Origin: Qipengyuania gelatinilytica
Lineage (GTDB): Bacteria > Pseudomonadota > Alphaproteobacteria > Sphingomonadales > Sphingomonadaceae
Assembly (NCBI RefSeq): GCF_019711315.1
Contig: NZ_CP081294.1
Coordinates: forward strand, 2,418,001-2,482,000
Length of the DNA: 64,000 nt
Direction of reading: 5' to 3'
Part shown: positions 56,826-64,000 of the stretch, in pieces
Position numbering within the stretch: position 1 is the first letter of the stretch
Layout: each line of letters starts with the position of its first letter
Program-made: the position numbers and the translations under genes
Notes under the pieces: generated by a model
The model's input: only the letters and a program-made list of their open reading frames with translations
What the model was told of the DNA's origin: nothing
Databases searched by the model: none

Positions 56826-58123
56826 TGGCTACTCCCTCAAGCGCCCCGCTCCCGCGCGTCACCCGCGTCTTTGCTGCGGTGAATATCGGCTCGTTCCGTA
56901 TATCCGCGATGATCATGGGGCAGGCTGAAGACGAGGAGATGATCGTCCTCGGCTCCTCGCACCGCCGGGCCGAGGGTATCAAGCGTGGCTATGTCACCGA
57001 CATGCGCGCTGCGACACACGCGATCCGCAGCGCGATCGAGCTGGCGGAAGCCAATGCCAACACCAGCGTCAACGGCGTCTGGATTGCCTGTGCGGGTGCC
57101 GGCCTGACCAGCAAGATCTCCAGCGTCGAGATCGCTATCGGCGGGCGCAGGATCGATGAAGACGATGTCGAACACCTGCTGTTTGCCGCGCGCGACCATA
57201 TCCAGCCCGATGGCCGCATGGTCCTGCATGCGCAGCCTGCTCACTACACGCTCGATGGCGCGCACGGCATTGCCGACCCGACCGGTCTCCATGCAGAGGC
57301 GCTCGGCGTCGATATCCATGTCACGCTGGCCGAAGGTGCGCCGGTCCGGAACCTTATCGAAGCGGTCCAGAGCGCGCATCTCGACGTCGAAGGTGTCGTC
57401 GCGAGCCCGCTTGCCGCAGCGCATGCCTGCCTGTCCTACGAAGAGCGCGATCTGGGTGTCGCACTGGTCGAGATCGGCGCGCAGGTCACCAATGTCTCGG
57501 TCCATGCGGGCGGAATGCTGCTAGGCCTGAGGTCGATCCCCGTCGGATCGAACGATATCACCGATGCCATCGCTTCCTCGCTCGGCATTCGCCGCGGTCA
57601 GGCCGAGCGGCTGAAGTGTGTCGCGGGTTCAGCCATTGCCACGCCCAGCGACCACCGCGAAATGATCCCGGTCAACGCGCCGGGCGACGAGCCGGGCGGC
57701 CAGCTTGCCCGCGGCGCGGACGAACAGAACCGTATTCCCCGCGCCGAACTGGTCTCGATCGTCACAGACCGTCTGGGGACTATGACCAGCGAGATCGGCA
57801 AGGGCTTGAAGGCGATGGGCTTTTCCGGTGCGAACGGTGGCCAGGTCGTCCTGACCGGTGGCGGCGCGGAATTGCACGGAATCGCCGAATTCATGCAAGG
57901 GGCGCTTGGCCTCCCGGTCCGCATCGGCAAGCCGCCCGCTTTGCGCGGCCTGCCCGAAGCCCATGCGACGCCCGGTTTTGCGACGCTGGCTGGCCTGTGC
58001 CTTTATGCCGTTGAAGATCCGGTAGATATCCGCTCGGTCGGACCGAGTTACCAGCCCACGCGGCGGTATTCGGGGCTCGGGCTGGTTAACAGGGTCGTGC
58101 AGGCGGTTCGCGAGTATTTCTGA
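56825..58123 (+). CDS. ftsA: Cell division protein FtsA
   Basis: A 432-residue actin-like membrane tether for FtsZ. The first phosphate region is AAVNIGSFRISAMI, domain 1C (the SHS2 fold) follows, and the second phosphate and adenosine regions are seen in VALVEIGAQVTNVSVHAGGM and VVLTGGGAELHGIAEFM. The C-terminal amphipathic helix ends GLGLVNRVVQAVREYF, the membrane-targeting sequence. The start is ATG in a TAATG join. Confidence 0.96.
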   Translation: MATPSSAPLPRVTRVFAAVNIGSFRISAMIMGQAEDEEMIVLGSSHRRAEGIKRGYVTDMRAATHAIRSAIELAEANANTSVNGVWIACAGAGLTSKISSVEIAIGGRRIDEDDVEHLLFAARDHIQPDGRMVLHAQPAHYTLDGAHGIADPTGLHAEALGVDIHVTLAEGAPVRNLIEAVQSAHLDVEGVVASPLAAAHACLSYEERDLGVALVEIGAQVTNVSVHAGGMLLGLRSIPVGSNDITDAIASSLGIRRGQAERLKCVAGSAIATPSDHREMIPVNAPGDEPGGQLARGADEQNRIPRAELVSIVTDRLGTMTSEIGKGLKAMGFSGANGGQVVLTGGGAELHGIAEFMQGALGLPVRIGKPPALRGLPEAHATPGFATLAGLCLYAVEDPVDIRSVGPSYQPTRRYSGLGLVNRVVQAVREYF

Positions 58124-58135
58124 TATCGGCGAGAA

Positions 58136-58151
58136 CCTGCCGAAAAGCAGG
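58136..58151 (+). other. Small stem-loop in the ftsA-ftsZ gap
   Basis: CCTGC (58136-58140) pairs with GCAGG (58147-58151). It begins 13 bases after ftsA. The stem is short and no T run follows, so it may only attenuate read-through or be incidental. Confidence 0.25.
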
Positions 58152-58175
58152 CTTGGGCATTGTGGATAAAGGCAT

Positions 58176-58197
58176 TTAACCTTTGCATGCGAGAATC
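58176..58197 (+). promoter_or_regulatory. ftsZ leader: CtrA-like half site and GANTC site
   Basis: The 137-base ftsA-ftsZ gap contains TTAACC at 58176-58181 and GAATC at 58193-58197. In Caulobacter CtrA binds TTAA-containing sites and CcrM/GcrA act on GANTC at ftsZ. The presence of this second, longer gap suggests an ftsZ-specific promoter. Start site and sigma factor are not visible. Confidence 0.35.
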
Positions 58198-58260
58198 GCT
58201 TTGTGCCACAAGGCGAAGTGACAGGCTTCGGCCGAATTCTATTCCCAAAGGGACCAGTAA

Positions 58261-60072
58261 ATGAGCATCAACATCGGACCCGCCTCAAGCGACGACATGC
58301 GCCCCAAGATCATGGTTGTGGGCGTCGGCGGTGCGGGCGGAAACGCCATCGCCAACATGATGGACTCCGAAATCGAAGGCGTGGATTTCATCGTCGCCAA
58401 CACCGATGCGCAGGCTCTCGCAAGCAGTCCAGCTGAAAAGCGCATCCAACTCGGCCCCGACATCACCGGCGGTCTGGGTGCCGGTGCCCGCCCCGAAGTG
58501 GGCAAGGCTGCGGCCGAAGAAACCTTCGAAGACATCGAAGACGCGCTCGACGGCGTGAACATGTGCTTCATCGCTGCCGGCATGGGCGGCGGCACGGGCA
58601 CTGGCGCTGCACCCGTGATCGCGGAAGCCGCGCGCAAGAAGGGCGTGCTGACCGTCGGTGTCGTGACCAAGCCGTTCCTGTTCGAAGGCACGCGCCGCAT
58701 GCGTGCCGCTGAATCGGGTATCGACGAGCTGCAGAAGCACGTCGACACGCTGATCGTCATTCCGAACCAGAACCTGTTCCTCGTCGCCAAGTCGGACACC
58801 ACCTTCAAGGAAGCCTTTGCGCTGGCCGACGAAGTCCTGCAGCAGGGCGTGCGTTCGATCACCGACCTCATGGTCATGCCGGGCCTCATCAACCTCGACT
58901 TCGCCGACGTGCGCAGCGTGATGAGCGAAATGGGCAAGGCGATGATGGGCACGGGCGAAGGCGAGGGTGACAACCGCGCTCTCGAAGCAGCCGAACGCGC
59001 TATCGCGAACCCGCTGCTCGACGGTGTCAGCATGGCCGGCGCCAAGGGCGTGATCATCTCGATCATCGGCGGCGAAGACATGAAGCTTCTCGAAGTCGAC
59101 GAAGCGGCCAACCACATCCGTGAACTGGTCGACGAAGACGCCAACATCATCTGGGGTTCGGCATTCAATCCCGAGCTTGATGGCAAGATCCGCGTCTCGG
59201 TCGTTGCGACCGGTATCGAGCAGGACGGCTCGTCCGCAGTAAAGCCGACGCGCAATTTCTCCATGGCTCCGCAGCGCGCACCGCAGCGTCCGGTCCTCGA
59301 CCTCCAGGAAGATGCCGGTGAAGAAGAGCCGTTTGAACTGAGCGAAGGCCTTTCCGCCGATCCCGAGCCGGAACCCGTACAGACTTACGAACCGCAGCCC
59401 GAGCCGGTTGAAGCGGCCGTTGAAGATTCCTTCGATGACGAACCGCCCTTCCGCGAAGAAGGTCTTTCGCCCGCCGGAGCCGACGACTTCGGCGATGACA
59501 GCGACGATGTCGACGGTATCGTCGATCCGCTGGCCGGCATGCGCAGCGAGGAAACCGAGCGTTTCGACAATTACGAGGACGACGGCGCGGTCCCTCCGCC
59601 TGCAGACGATAGCGGCTTCGGCGAAGCGGCCGAGCAGGAAGGCTGGACCGACGATAGTGACGGCGGCCCGCCGCCGCTCGACCTTTCCGAACCGGTCGAC
59701 GAAGCCGCAGGCGATGAACTGCAGCTCGGCGCGGACCAGGTGGCAGAAGGCGAAAGCCCGCTTGCGACCAAGCCTGCACGCGGCCCTGCGGCGGGCGGTG
59801 ACGCCGGTAGCGGCTTTGCCGGTGCGGCAGGTGCAGCTGGTGCCGGTGCCGGTGCAGCTGGTGCTGGTGCTGGTGCAACGGCAGGCGGTGCCGGTGGCGC
59901 GCCGGCTGGCGGTGCCCCGGGCGGTGCGGCACAAGGCAGCACGCTGTTCGAGCGTATGGCCAACCTGTCGCGCGGATCGAGCACGTCCGAAGAAGACGAG
60001 GATGACGACGACGAGGATGGCAGCGGCGCGCTGAACATCCCGCGTTTCCTCGGACGTCAGAACAACCAGTAG
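58261..60072 (+). CDS. ftsZ: Cell division protein FtsZ with long C-terminal linker
   Basis: A 603-residue tubulin homologue forming the Z ring. The GTPase core (about 14-320) has [15 protein letters not shown] and the [11 protein letters not shown]-box at 109-118. The linker from about 330 to 588 is exceptionally long and acidic, and contains an Ala/Gly-rich low-complexity run at about 518-560. The conserved C-terminal peptide IPRFLGRQ at the end binds FtsA. E. coli FtsZ has 383 residues and Caulobacter FtsZ 508, so this is a long form. It starts with ATG after a 137-base gap. Confidence 0.97.
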   Translation: MSINIGPASSDDMRPKIMVVGVGGAGGNAIANMMDSEIEGVDFIVANTDAQALASSPAEKRIQLGPDITGGLGAGARPEVGKAAAEETFEDIEDALDGVNMCFIAAGMGGGTGTGAAPVIAEAARKKGVLTVGVVTKPFLFEGTRRMRAAESGIDELQKHVDTLIVIPNQNLFLVAKSDTTFKEAFALADEVLQQGVRSITDLMVMPGLINLDFADVRSVMSEMGKAMMGTGEGEGDNRALEAAERAIANPLLDGVSMAGAKGVIISIIGGEDMKLLEVDEAANHIRELVDEDANIIWGSAFNPELDGKIRVSVVATGIEQDGSSAVKPTRNFSMAPQRAPQRPVLDLQEDAGEEEPFELSEGLSADPEPEPVQTYEPQPEPVEAAVEDSFDDEPPFREEGLSPAGADDFGDDSDDVDGIVDPLAGMRSEETERFDNYEDDGAVPPPADDSGFGEAAEQEGWTDDSDGGPPPLDLSEPVDEAAGDELQLGADQVAEGESPLATKPARGPAAGGDAGSGFAGAAGAAGAGAGAAGAGAGATAGGAGGAPAGGAPGGAAQGSTLFERMANLSRGSSTSEEDEDDDDEDGSGALNIPRFLGRQNNQ

Positions 60073-60116
60073 GTTAGCCTGAACCTTCGTGCCTGCTGGT
60101 GCGTTGGTCGAGCGAT

Positions 60117-61913
60117 ATGGCAATAAAACAAGGCAGACGCTGGGCTACGGGTGTTGCGCTGCTGGCGCTTGTCGCCGGTGCCTCACCAGCCCTCTCACAG
60201 GAAGTCGTTCAGGCGCTACCGGCACCCGGCTCGCAGGAGCTGGGTGATGCGCTCCAGCGCCTTGCGCGCAATTCGGGCGATATCGAGGCCCTGATCGATG
60301 CGGGCGATGCCGCCCTCCTGCTCGGCGATATTCCCGCGGCGATCGGTTTCTTCGGTCGTGCGGAAGATCTCGCGCCAACCAATGCCCGCGTGTCCCTTGG
60401 GCTTGCGCGCGCCTACACGCGATCGCGGCGCCCGGTGGAGGCCCTGCGCCTCTTCGCGATGGCAGAACAAGGCGGCATTCCGGTTGCGACCATGGCAGCC
60501 GATCGCGCGCTGGCCTTCGACCTCGTTGGCGATGCCGCGAGCGCGCAGGAGCTCTACCGCGTTGCGCTCGCACAAGACGACAATTCCGAAACGCGCCGTT
60601 ACCTTGCGCTGAGCCAGGCAATCTCGGGCAACCGCGAAGGCTTCGAGGCGACGCTGCTGCCCTTGCTGCAGGAAGGGGACAACGCCGCCTTCAGGACGCG
60701 CGCCTTCGGTCTCGCGATCCTTGGCGATACCGAGGCTGCCGTCACCATTGCCGACGACATGATGCCGCAGCAAATGGCGGCGAGGGTCGCGCCATACCTG
60801 CGCTACATGCCGCGCCTCACGCCCGCCCAGCAGGCGGCTGCAGGATCGCTCGGCGTGTTCCCGCGCACTGCCGCGATCGGGCGCGACGATGCCTCGATCG
60901 CCGCCTATGCGACCTCTTCTGCGCCGGCCGCGCGCACGGCGGATGCGTCACTCGCGCCTGCCGGGCCCGCGCTTGGCCGCGTCAGGGCAGCACAGGAACG
61001 GCAGGGAGAGCTCCCTCCTCGTTCGAGGTCCTCGCTTACCGCTTCGGACCCGCTCGAGCGCACAAGGCCGCGGACACGGCGTGTGGAGCGCGAAGAACAG
61101 GCCCCGACGCCAGCGCCTGCGGCAGTGCCCGCACCTGCGCCTGCGCCGACACTCGCTCCGCCGCCGCCACCACCACCACCGCCTCCACCTCCGCCCCCAC
61201 CAGCGCAGAGCGTGGAAGACGCATTCAGCAGCTTCGATCTCGGAGACAGCGTTTCTGCGTCTCCGCGCAGCGGTGCGGTCGATATCACCGCAATCGAGGT
61301 GCCGCGCGAGGTCGAGGCAAGGCCTGCCGCGCCGCCGCCTCCAGCTCACCCCTCACGATACTGGGTGCAGGTTGCGACGGGCCGGGACATCAACGCCCTC
61401 GGCTTCGACTGGCGGCGCATAACCCGTAACGCCGACGGCGAACTTGCGGGCAAGAGCGGCTTCACGGCCCCTTGGGGCGAAGCCAATCGCCTCCTCGCCG
61501 GGCCCTATGATAGCGCTGCAGAGGCACGCGAGGTGGTCAGTCGCCTCAAGGCCAACGGGATCGACAGTTTCCCGTTCACGAGCGCCACCGGTGAGGAGAT
61601 CTTCCCGCTCGAAGGCGCACGACCTGCACCAGCGGTCGAACGCCATCCGGCCCGCCACTGGGTACAGGTGGCTACCGGCCGCGATCTCGATGCGCTCGGC
61701 TTCGACTGGCGCCGCATCGCGCGCAGCGCGCAGGGAGCGCTCGACGGCATCGGTCCGTTCACCGTCCCCTGGGGCGAGGCCAACCGCCTGCTGGCTGGCC
61801 CCTTCGAGAGCCGCGAAGAGGCGCGCGAGATGGTCAACCGGCTGAAAGAGCGCGGAATCGATACCTTCACCTTCTCCAGCGAGGATGGCGAGCGGATCGT
61901 CGAACTCGACTGA
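60117..61913 (+). CDS. Exported TPR/polyproline protein with two SPOR-like modules
   Basis: About 598 residues with a signal peptide (1-27, GVALLALVAGASPALS). Residues 40-240 resemble TPR-like helical repeats (IDAGDAALLLGDIPAAIGFF). A Pro/Ala linker holds 15 consecutive prolines at 348-362, then two related SPOR-like modules begin at about 415 and 514 (RYWVQVATGRDINALGF and RHWVQVATGRDLDALGF), about two-thirds identical over 84 residues. The gene follows ftsZ, and SPOR domains bind denuded septal glycan, so a division role is likely but inferred. The ATG at 60117 is preferred over the GTG at 60099. Confidence 0.8.
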   Translation: MAIKQGRRWATGVALLALVAGASPALSQEVVQALPAPGSQELGDALQRLARNSGDIEALIDAGDAALLLGDIPAAIGFFGRAEDLAPTNARVSLGLARAYTRSRRPVEALRLFAMAEQGGIPVATMAADRALAFDLVGDAASAQELYRVALAQDDNSETRRYLALSQAISGNREGFEATLLPLLQEGDNAAFRTRAFGLAILGDTEAAVTIADDMMPQQMAARVAPYLRYMPRLTPAQQAAAGSLGVFPRTAAIGRDDASIAAYATSSAPAARTADASLAPAGPALGRVRAAQERQGELPPRSRSSLTASDPLERTRPRTRRVEREEQAPTPAPAAVPAPAPAPTLAPPPPPPPPPPPPPPPAQSVEDAFSSFDLGDSVSASPRSGAVDITAIEVPREVEARPAAPPPPAHPSRYWVQVATGRDINALGFDWRRITRNADGELAGKSGFTAPWGEANRLLAGPYDSAAEAREVVSRLKANGIDSFPFTSATGEEIFPLEGARPAPAVERHPARHWVQVATGRDLDALGFDWRRIARSAQGALDGIGPFTVPWGEANRLLAGPFESREEAREMVNRLKERGIDTFTFSSEDGERIVELD

Positions 61914-61940
61914 TTTTCGCGCCTATCCGTAAATCGGGTC

Positions 61941-61961
61941 TTGTGCACAGGGTTTGCACAA
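61941..61961. repeat. Inverted repeat after the double-SPOR gene
   Basis: TTGTGCA (61941-61947) and TGCACAA (61955-61961) form a perfect seven-base dyad with a seven-base spacer, 27 bases after the stop. No T run follows. It could be a regulator site or a weak 3' hairpin; nothing decides. Confidence 0.3.
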
Positions 61962-62058
61962 GCCGCTTTCGTTCTCCCCAAGAGCCTTGCCCGGACCGAT
62001 TGCCAATCGGCCCGCCGCTTCGGCACATGGTTTCCATGAGCCTGAGAAACCTCACCTG

Positions 62059-62562
62059 ATGCGCGCCGTGGAAGCCAGATTCGAAACCGAGGACGACGCT
62101 GCCCCGCTTGAAATGCTTGTCGCGCTGTTCGAGGCACGCGGCTGGCCTTGCGAGGCGAGTGCGGAAGAAATCAGCGGCGAGATCCAGGGCAGCTGGGCCA
62201 AGTACCAGCTGCGCGCGATCTGGCGCGGCGAGGATCGTGTCCTGCAGCTGCTCTGCCTGCCCGACATCCGCATTGCGACAGAGAAAAAGGCTGCCGCGCA
62301 GGAGCTGGTGGCGCTGGCGAACGAGCAGATGTGGCTCGGCCATTTCGATATCTGGTCCAATGGCAATGTCCTGCTCTACCGCAATGGTACCCTGCTCGGG
62401 AATGACGGTTTGCTGAGCCTCGACCAGGCGCAATCTCTGGTCGAGATCGCGGTCGAGGAATGCGATCGCTTCTATCCGGCATTCCAGTTCGTCCTGTGGG
62501 GCGACAAGGAACCGCGCGAGGCGCTCAAAGCGGCCATGGTGGACGCCGCTGGCGAGGCTTGA
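62059..62562 (+). CDS. YbjN-domain protein
   Basis: A 167-residue soluble protein of the YbjN family (bacterial sensory transduction regulator-like, related to type III secretion chaperone folds). It shows LEMLVALFEARGWPCE, then LVALANEQMWLGHFDIW, VLLYRNGTLLGNDGLLS and IAVEECDRFYPAFQFVLWG. Function is unknown in detail; the family is linked to stress and metabolism in E. coli. The ATG at 62059 (MRAVEARFETEDD) is chosen; the ribosome-binding site is poor. proC follows after 32 bases. Confidence 0.85.
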   Translation: MRAVEARFETEDDAAPLEMLVALFEARGWPCEASAEEISGEIQGSWAKYQLRAIWRGEDRVLQLLCLPDIRIATEKKAAAQELVALANEQMWLGHFDIWSNGNVLLYRNGTLLGNDGLLSLDQAQSLVEIAVEECDRFYPAFQFVLWGDKEPREALKAAMVDAAGEA

Positions 62563-62594
62563 AGCCCGCCGCCGTCGCTCTACAAGCGCCTTCC

Positions 62595-63401
62595 ATGAAT
62601 ATTCTGGTTTACGGTTACGGCACCATGGCCGGGGCGATGGTCGAGGGCTGGCTGCGTGCCGGCATGGATCCTGCGCGCATCACCGCATACAACCCGCGAC
62701 CCAAGCTGGTCGCCGAGGGTGTGACCCTTGTAACCGAGGTCCCCGACACGGCTTTCGATGTGGTGGTGTTGGGCTTCAAGCCCCATATGCTCGCCGATAT
62801 CGCGCCGGAAATGGCCGAGGTGACGCGCGGAGCGATCGTCCTGTCGATCCTCGCGGGCGCCGAACTGGCGACGCTGGAAGAACGACTGCCCACGGCGCGG
62901 GGCTGGGTGCGGTTCATGCCGAACCTCGCCGTCGCTCTGGGAAAGTCCCCTAATGCTCTTGTGGAGCGCGGATTGACCGAGGCCGATCGCACGGCGGTGA
63001 CCGAGCTGGCGCGCCAGCTGGGCAGCGCGGAATGGCTAGCCGACGAAAGCCAGTTCGAGCTGGTGACCGCGCTGGCAGGATCGGGTCCGGGCTTTGTCTA
63101 CCGATTCATCGATGCGCTTTCCGAGGCTGCGAGCGATCTTGGCCTCCAGCGCGACCAGGCACAGCGGCTGGCCGTCCAGATGGTGGAGGGCGCATCGGCC
63201 CTGGCAGCGGCTTCCGAGCATTCCCCGCACGAACTGGCGCGCCGTGTCGCGAGCCCGGGCGGGATGACCCAGAAAGGGCTGGATGTGCTCGACGAGAATG
63301 CAGCCTTGCGCCAATTGATGACCGCATGCCTTGCTGCGGCACGCGATCGCGGCCTTGAGATGGGCCGGGAAGCACGCAAATCCGCCGAAGAAGACGGTTA
63401 A
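62595..63401 (+). CDS. proC: Pyrroline-5-carboxylate reductase
   Basis: A 268-residue NAD(P)H reductase making proline. The Rossmann motif is VYGYGTMAGAMVEGWLRAG, followed by ADIAPEMAEVTRGAIVLSIL and the family signature LAGSGPGFVYRFIDALSEAA, then RRVASPGGMTQKGLDVL. YGYG rather than FIGxG at the start is unusual but acceptable. The ATG at 62595 sits directly before the first strand. Likely co-transcribed with the YbjN gene. Confidence 0.95.
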   Translation: MNILVYGYGTMAGAMVEGWLRAGMDPARITAYNPRPKLVAEGVTLVTEVPDTAFDVVVLGFKPHMLADIAPEMAEVTRGAIVLSILAGAELATLEERLPTARGWVRFMPNLAVALGKSPNALVERGLTEADRTAVTELARQLGSAEWLADESQFELVTALAGSGPGFVYRFIDALSEAASDLGLQRDQAQRLAVQMVEGASALAAASEHSPHELARRVASPGGMTQKGLDVLDENAALRQLMTACLAAARDRGLEMGREARKSAEEDG

Positions 63402-63432
63402 ACCGCGTTAGCCACATGCGTTCCGGTTTCGC

Positions 63433-63461
63433 TTGAAATTACCGGTGTAAAACACGATATT
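63433..63461 (+). promoter_or_regulatory. Putative housekeeping promoter of the Bax-inhibitor-1 gene
   Basis: TTGAAA (63433-63438), 17 bases, GATATT (63456-63461), about 50 bases before the ATG at 63512. The -35 matches five of six positions of the sigma-70 consensus and the -10 four of six. GGGAGAA lies about ten bases before the start as ribosome-binding site. Confidence 0.4.
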
Positions 63462-63511
63462 GTCAGCAGAAGCAGGGTCGCGACCGCTCCCTGCGCTAGG
63501 GAGAATTGTAA

Positions 63512-64000
63512 ATGGCCGATTGGAACGACACCGACCGCAGCCAGCACGCTACGTCCGTGCCGCGTGCGGGCGACGCCGTTGCGCGTGGCACCACCTTCGA
63601 TGCTGGCCTGCGCCAGCACATGCTTTCGATCTACAACATGATGGCTTCGGGCGTGCTGCTTACGGGCATCGTCTCGCTGCTTTTCGTGAACACCGCTCTG
63701 TTCGACGCGGCCTTCACCATCGTGCAGACGCCCTACGGTCGTTCGCTGCAGGTGACCGGCCTCGGATGGGTGATCAAGCTGGCACCGCTCGCCTTCATCC
63801 TCGTCCTGTCGTTCGGCGGGATTCAGCGCTTCAGCAAGACCACGCTCCAGGCGATGTTCTGGGGCTTTGCGGTCCTGATGGGCCTGTCGCTTTCGACGAT
63901 CTTCGCGGTCTACACCGGTGAATCGGTCGCCGCCGCGTTCTTCTCGGCAGCCGCCGCTTTCGCAGGCCTGAGCCTGTTCGGTTACACGACCAAGAAGAAC
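63512..64000 (+). CDS. Bax inhibitor-1/YccA family membrane protein, 5' part
   Basis: 163 codons are visible before the window ends. After a hydrophilic N-terminal 35 residues, hydrophobic helices alternate with short loops: MLSIYNMMASGVLLTGIVSL, LAPLAFILVLSFGGIQRFS, AMFWGFAVLMGLSLSTIFAV and AFFSAAAAFAGLSLFGYTTK. The last, with FGYTTKKN, is the family signature. The group includes E. coli YccA/YbhL, which affect FtsH and stress; its transport role is debated. The C-terminal helices lie beyond the window. Confidence 0.92.
   Translation, partial: MADWNDTDRSQHATSVPRAGDAVARGTTFDAGLRQHMLSIYNMMASGVLLTGIVSLLFVNTALFDAAFTIVQTPYGRSLQVTGLGWVIKLAPLAFILVLSFGGIQRFSKTTLQAMFWGFAVLMGLSLSTIFAVYTGESVAAAFFSAAAAFAGLSLFGYTTKKN

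Noticed and set aside
59812..59935. GGTGC-rich repeat as a possible sequencing or assembly artefact
   Set aside because: It keeps the ftsZ frame to the conserved C-terminal peptide, so it is treated as a real coding repeat.
58285..60123. 612-codon minus-strand frame opposite ftsZ
   Set aside because: Antisense of ftsZ with no family match and biased composition from the repetitive linker.
61996..62010. Short palindrome CCGATTG-C-CAATCGG
   Set aside because: The spacer is one base and no T run follows; too short to assign.

Overview
This window looks like chromosomal DNA of a high-GC alphaproteobacterium of the order Sphingomonadales, most likely the Erythrobacteraceae (inference). The gene orders argS-SPOR-nagZ-scpA-scpB-tatA-tatB-tatC and ispH-thrB-rnhA, a Cpa/Flp pilus locus, a type-2 short ArgC, an EcfG-type stress promoter motif and a complete dcw cluster all fit that lineage. 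Codon use is even throughout. I see no insertion sequence, integrase, CRISPR array, tRNA or rRNA gene. Nearly all the DNA is coding, and the only gene-free stretch above 300 bases is the dcw promoter region.

Layout. (1) 1-2.0 kb, minus strand: the Flp/tight-adherence pilus genes cpaA, cpaB and the first codons of a probable cpaC secretin. (2) 2.0-7.6 kb: an alpha/beta hydrolase translationally coupled to a DadA-like FAD oxidoreductase, a small YegP-type protein, the minus-strand operon ispH-thrB-rnhA, and a lipoprotein. (3) 7.6-14.1 kb, plus strand: argS, a SPOR membrane protein, nagZ, scpA, scpB and tatABC, running into a convergent exported amidohydrolase. (4) 15.9-24.5 kb: threonine ammonia-lyase, leucyl/arginyl-tRNA protein transferase (bpt) and the TamA-TamB pair. 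(5) 24.5-32.7 kb, minus strand: a fasciclin lipoprotein and a Tyr/Asn/Gly-rich exported protein behind an EcfG-like promoter, a GH24 lysozyme, a twin-PilZ protein, glnB-glnA behind a sigma-54-like promoter, argC with an SH3 protein, and leucyl aminopeptidase. (6) 32.8-40.8 kb: mixed housekeeping genes (DUF3298 lipoprotein, map, a J-domain protein, ccmAB, a pterin dehydratase, an SDR, an AlkA-type glycosylase, a [2Fe-2S] ferredoxin, cysK) and two envelope proteins just before dcw. (7) 40.8-60.1 kb: the dcw cluster mraZ-rsmH-ftsL-ftsI-murE-murF-mraY-murD-ftsW-murG-murC-murB-ddl-ftsQ-ftsA-ftsZ, uninterrupted and mostly linked by ATGA, GTGA or TAATG overlaps. (8) 60.1-64.0 kb: an exported TPR/polyproline/double-SPOR protein, a YbjN-type protein, proC and a truncated Bax-inhibitor-1 family membrane protein.

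The window is dominated by envelope growth and division: peptidoglycan precursor synthesis (murB-G, ddl, mraY), septal synthesis (ftsI, ftsW), divisome scaffold (ftsL, ftsQ, ftsA, ftsZ), recycling (nagZ), two SPOR proteins that could sense denuded septal glycan, TamAB, Tat export and chromosome condensation (scpAB). The most notable non-routine signals are helically phased GGGA repeats upstream of mraZ, the long Ala/Gly-rich FtsZ linker, and the neighbouring protein with 15 consecutive prolines and duplicated SPOR-like modules. I did not find a clearly new multi-gene system; most of the window is conserved core genome.
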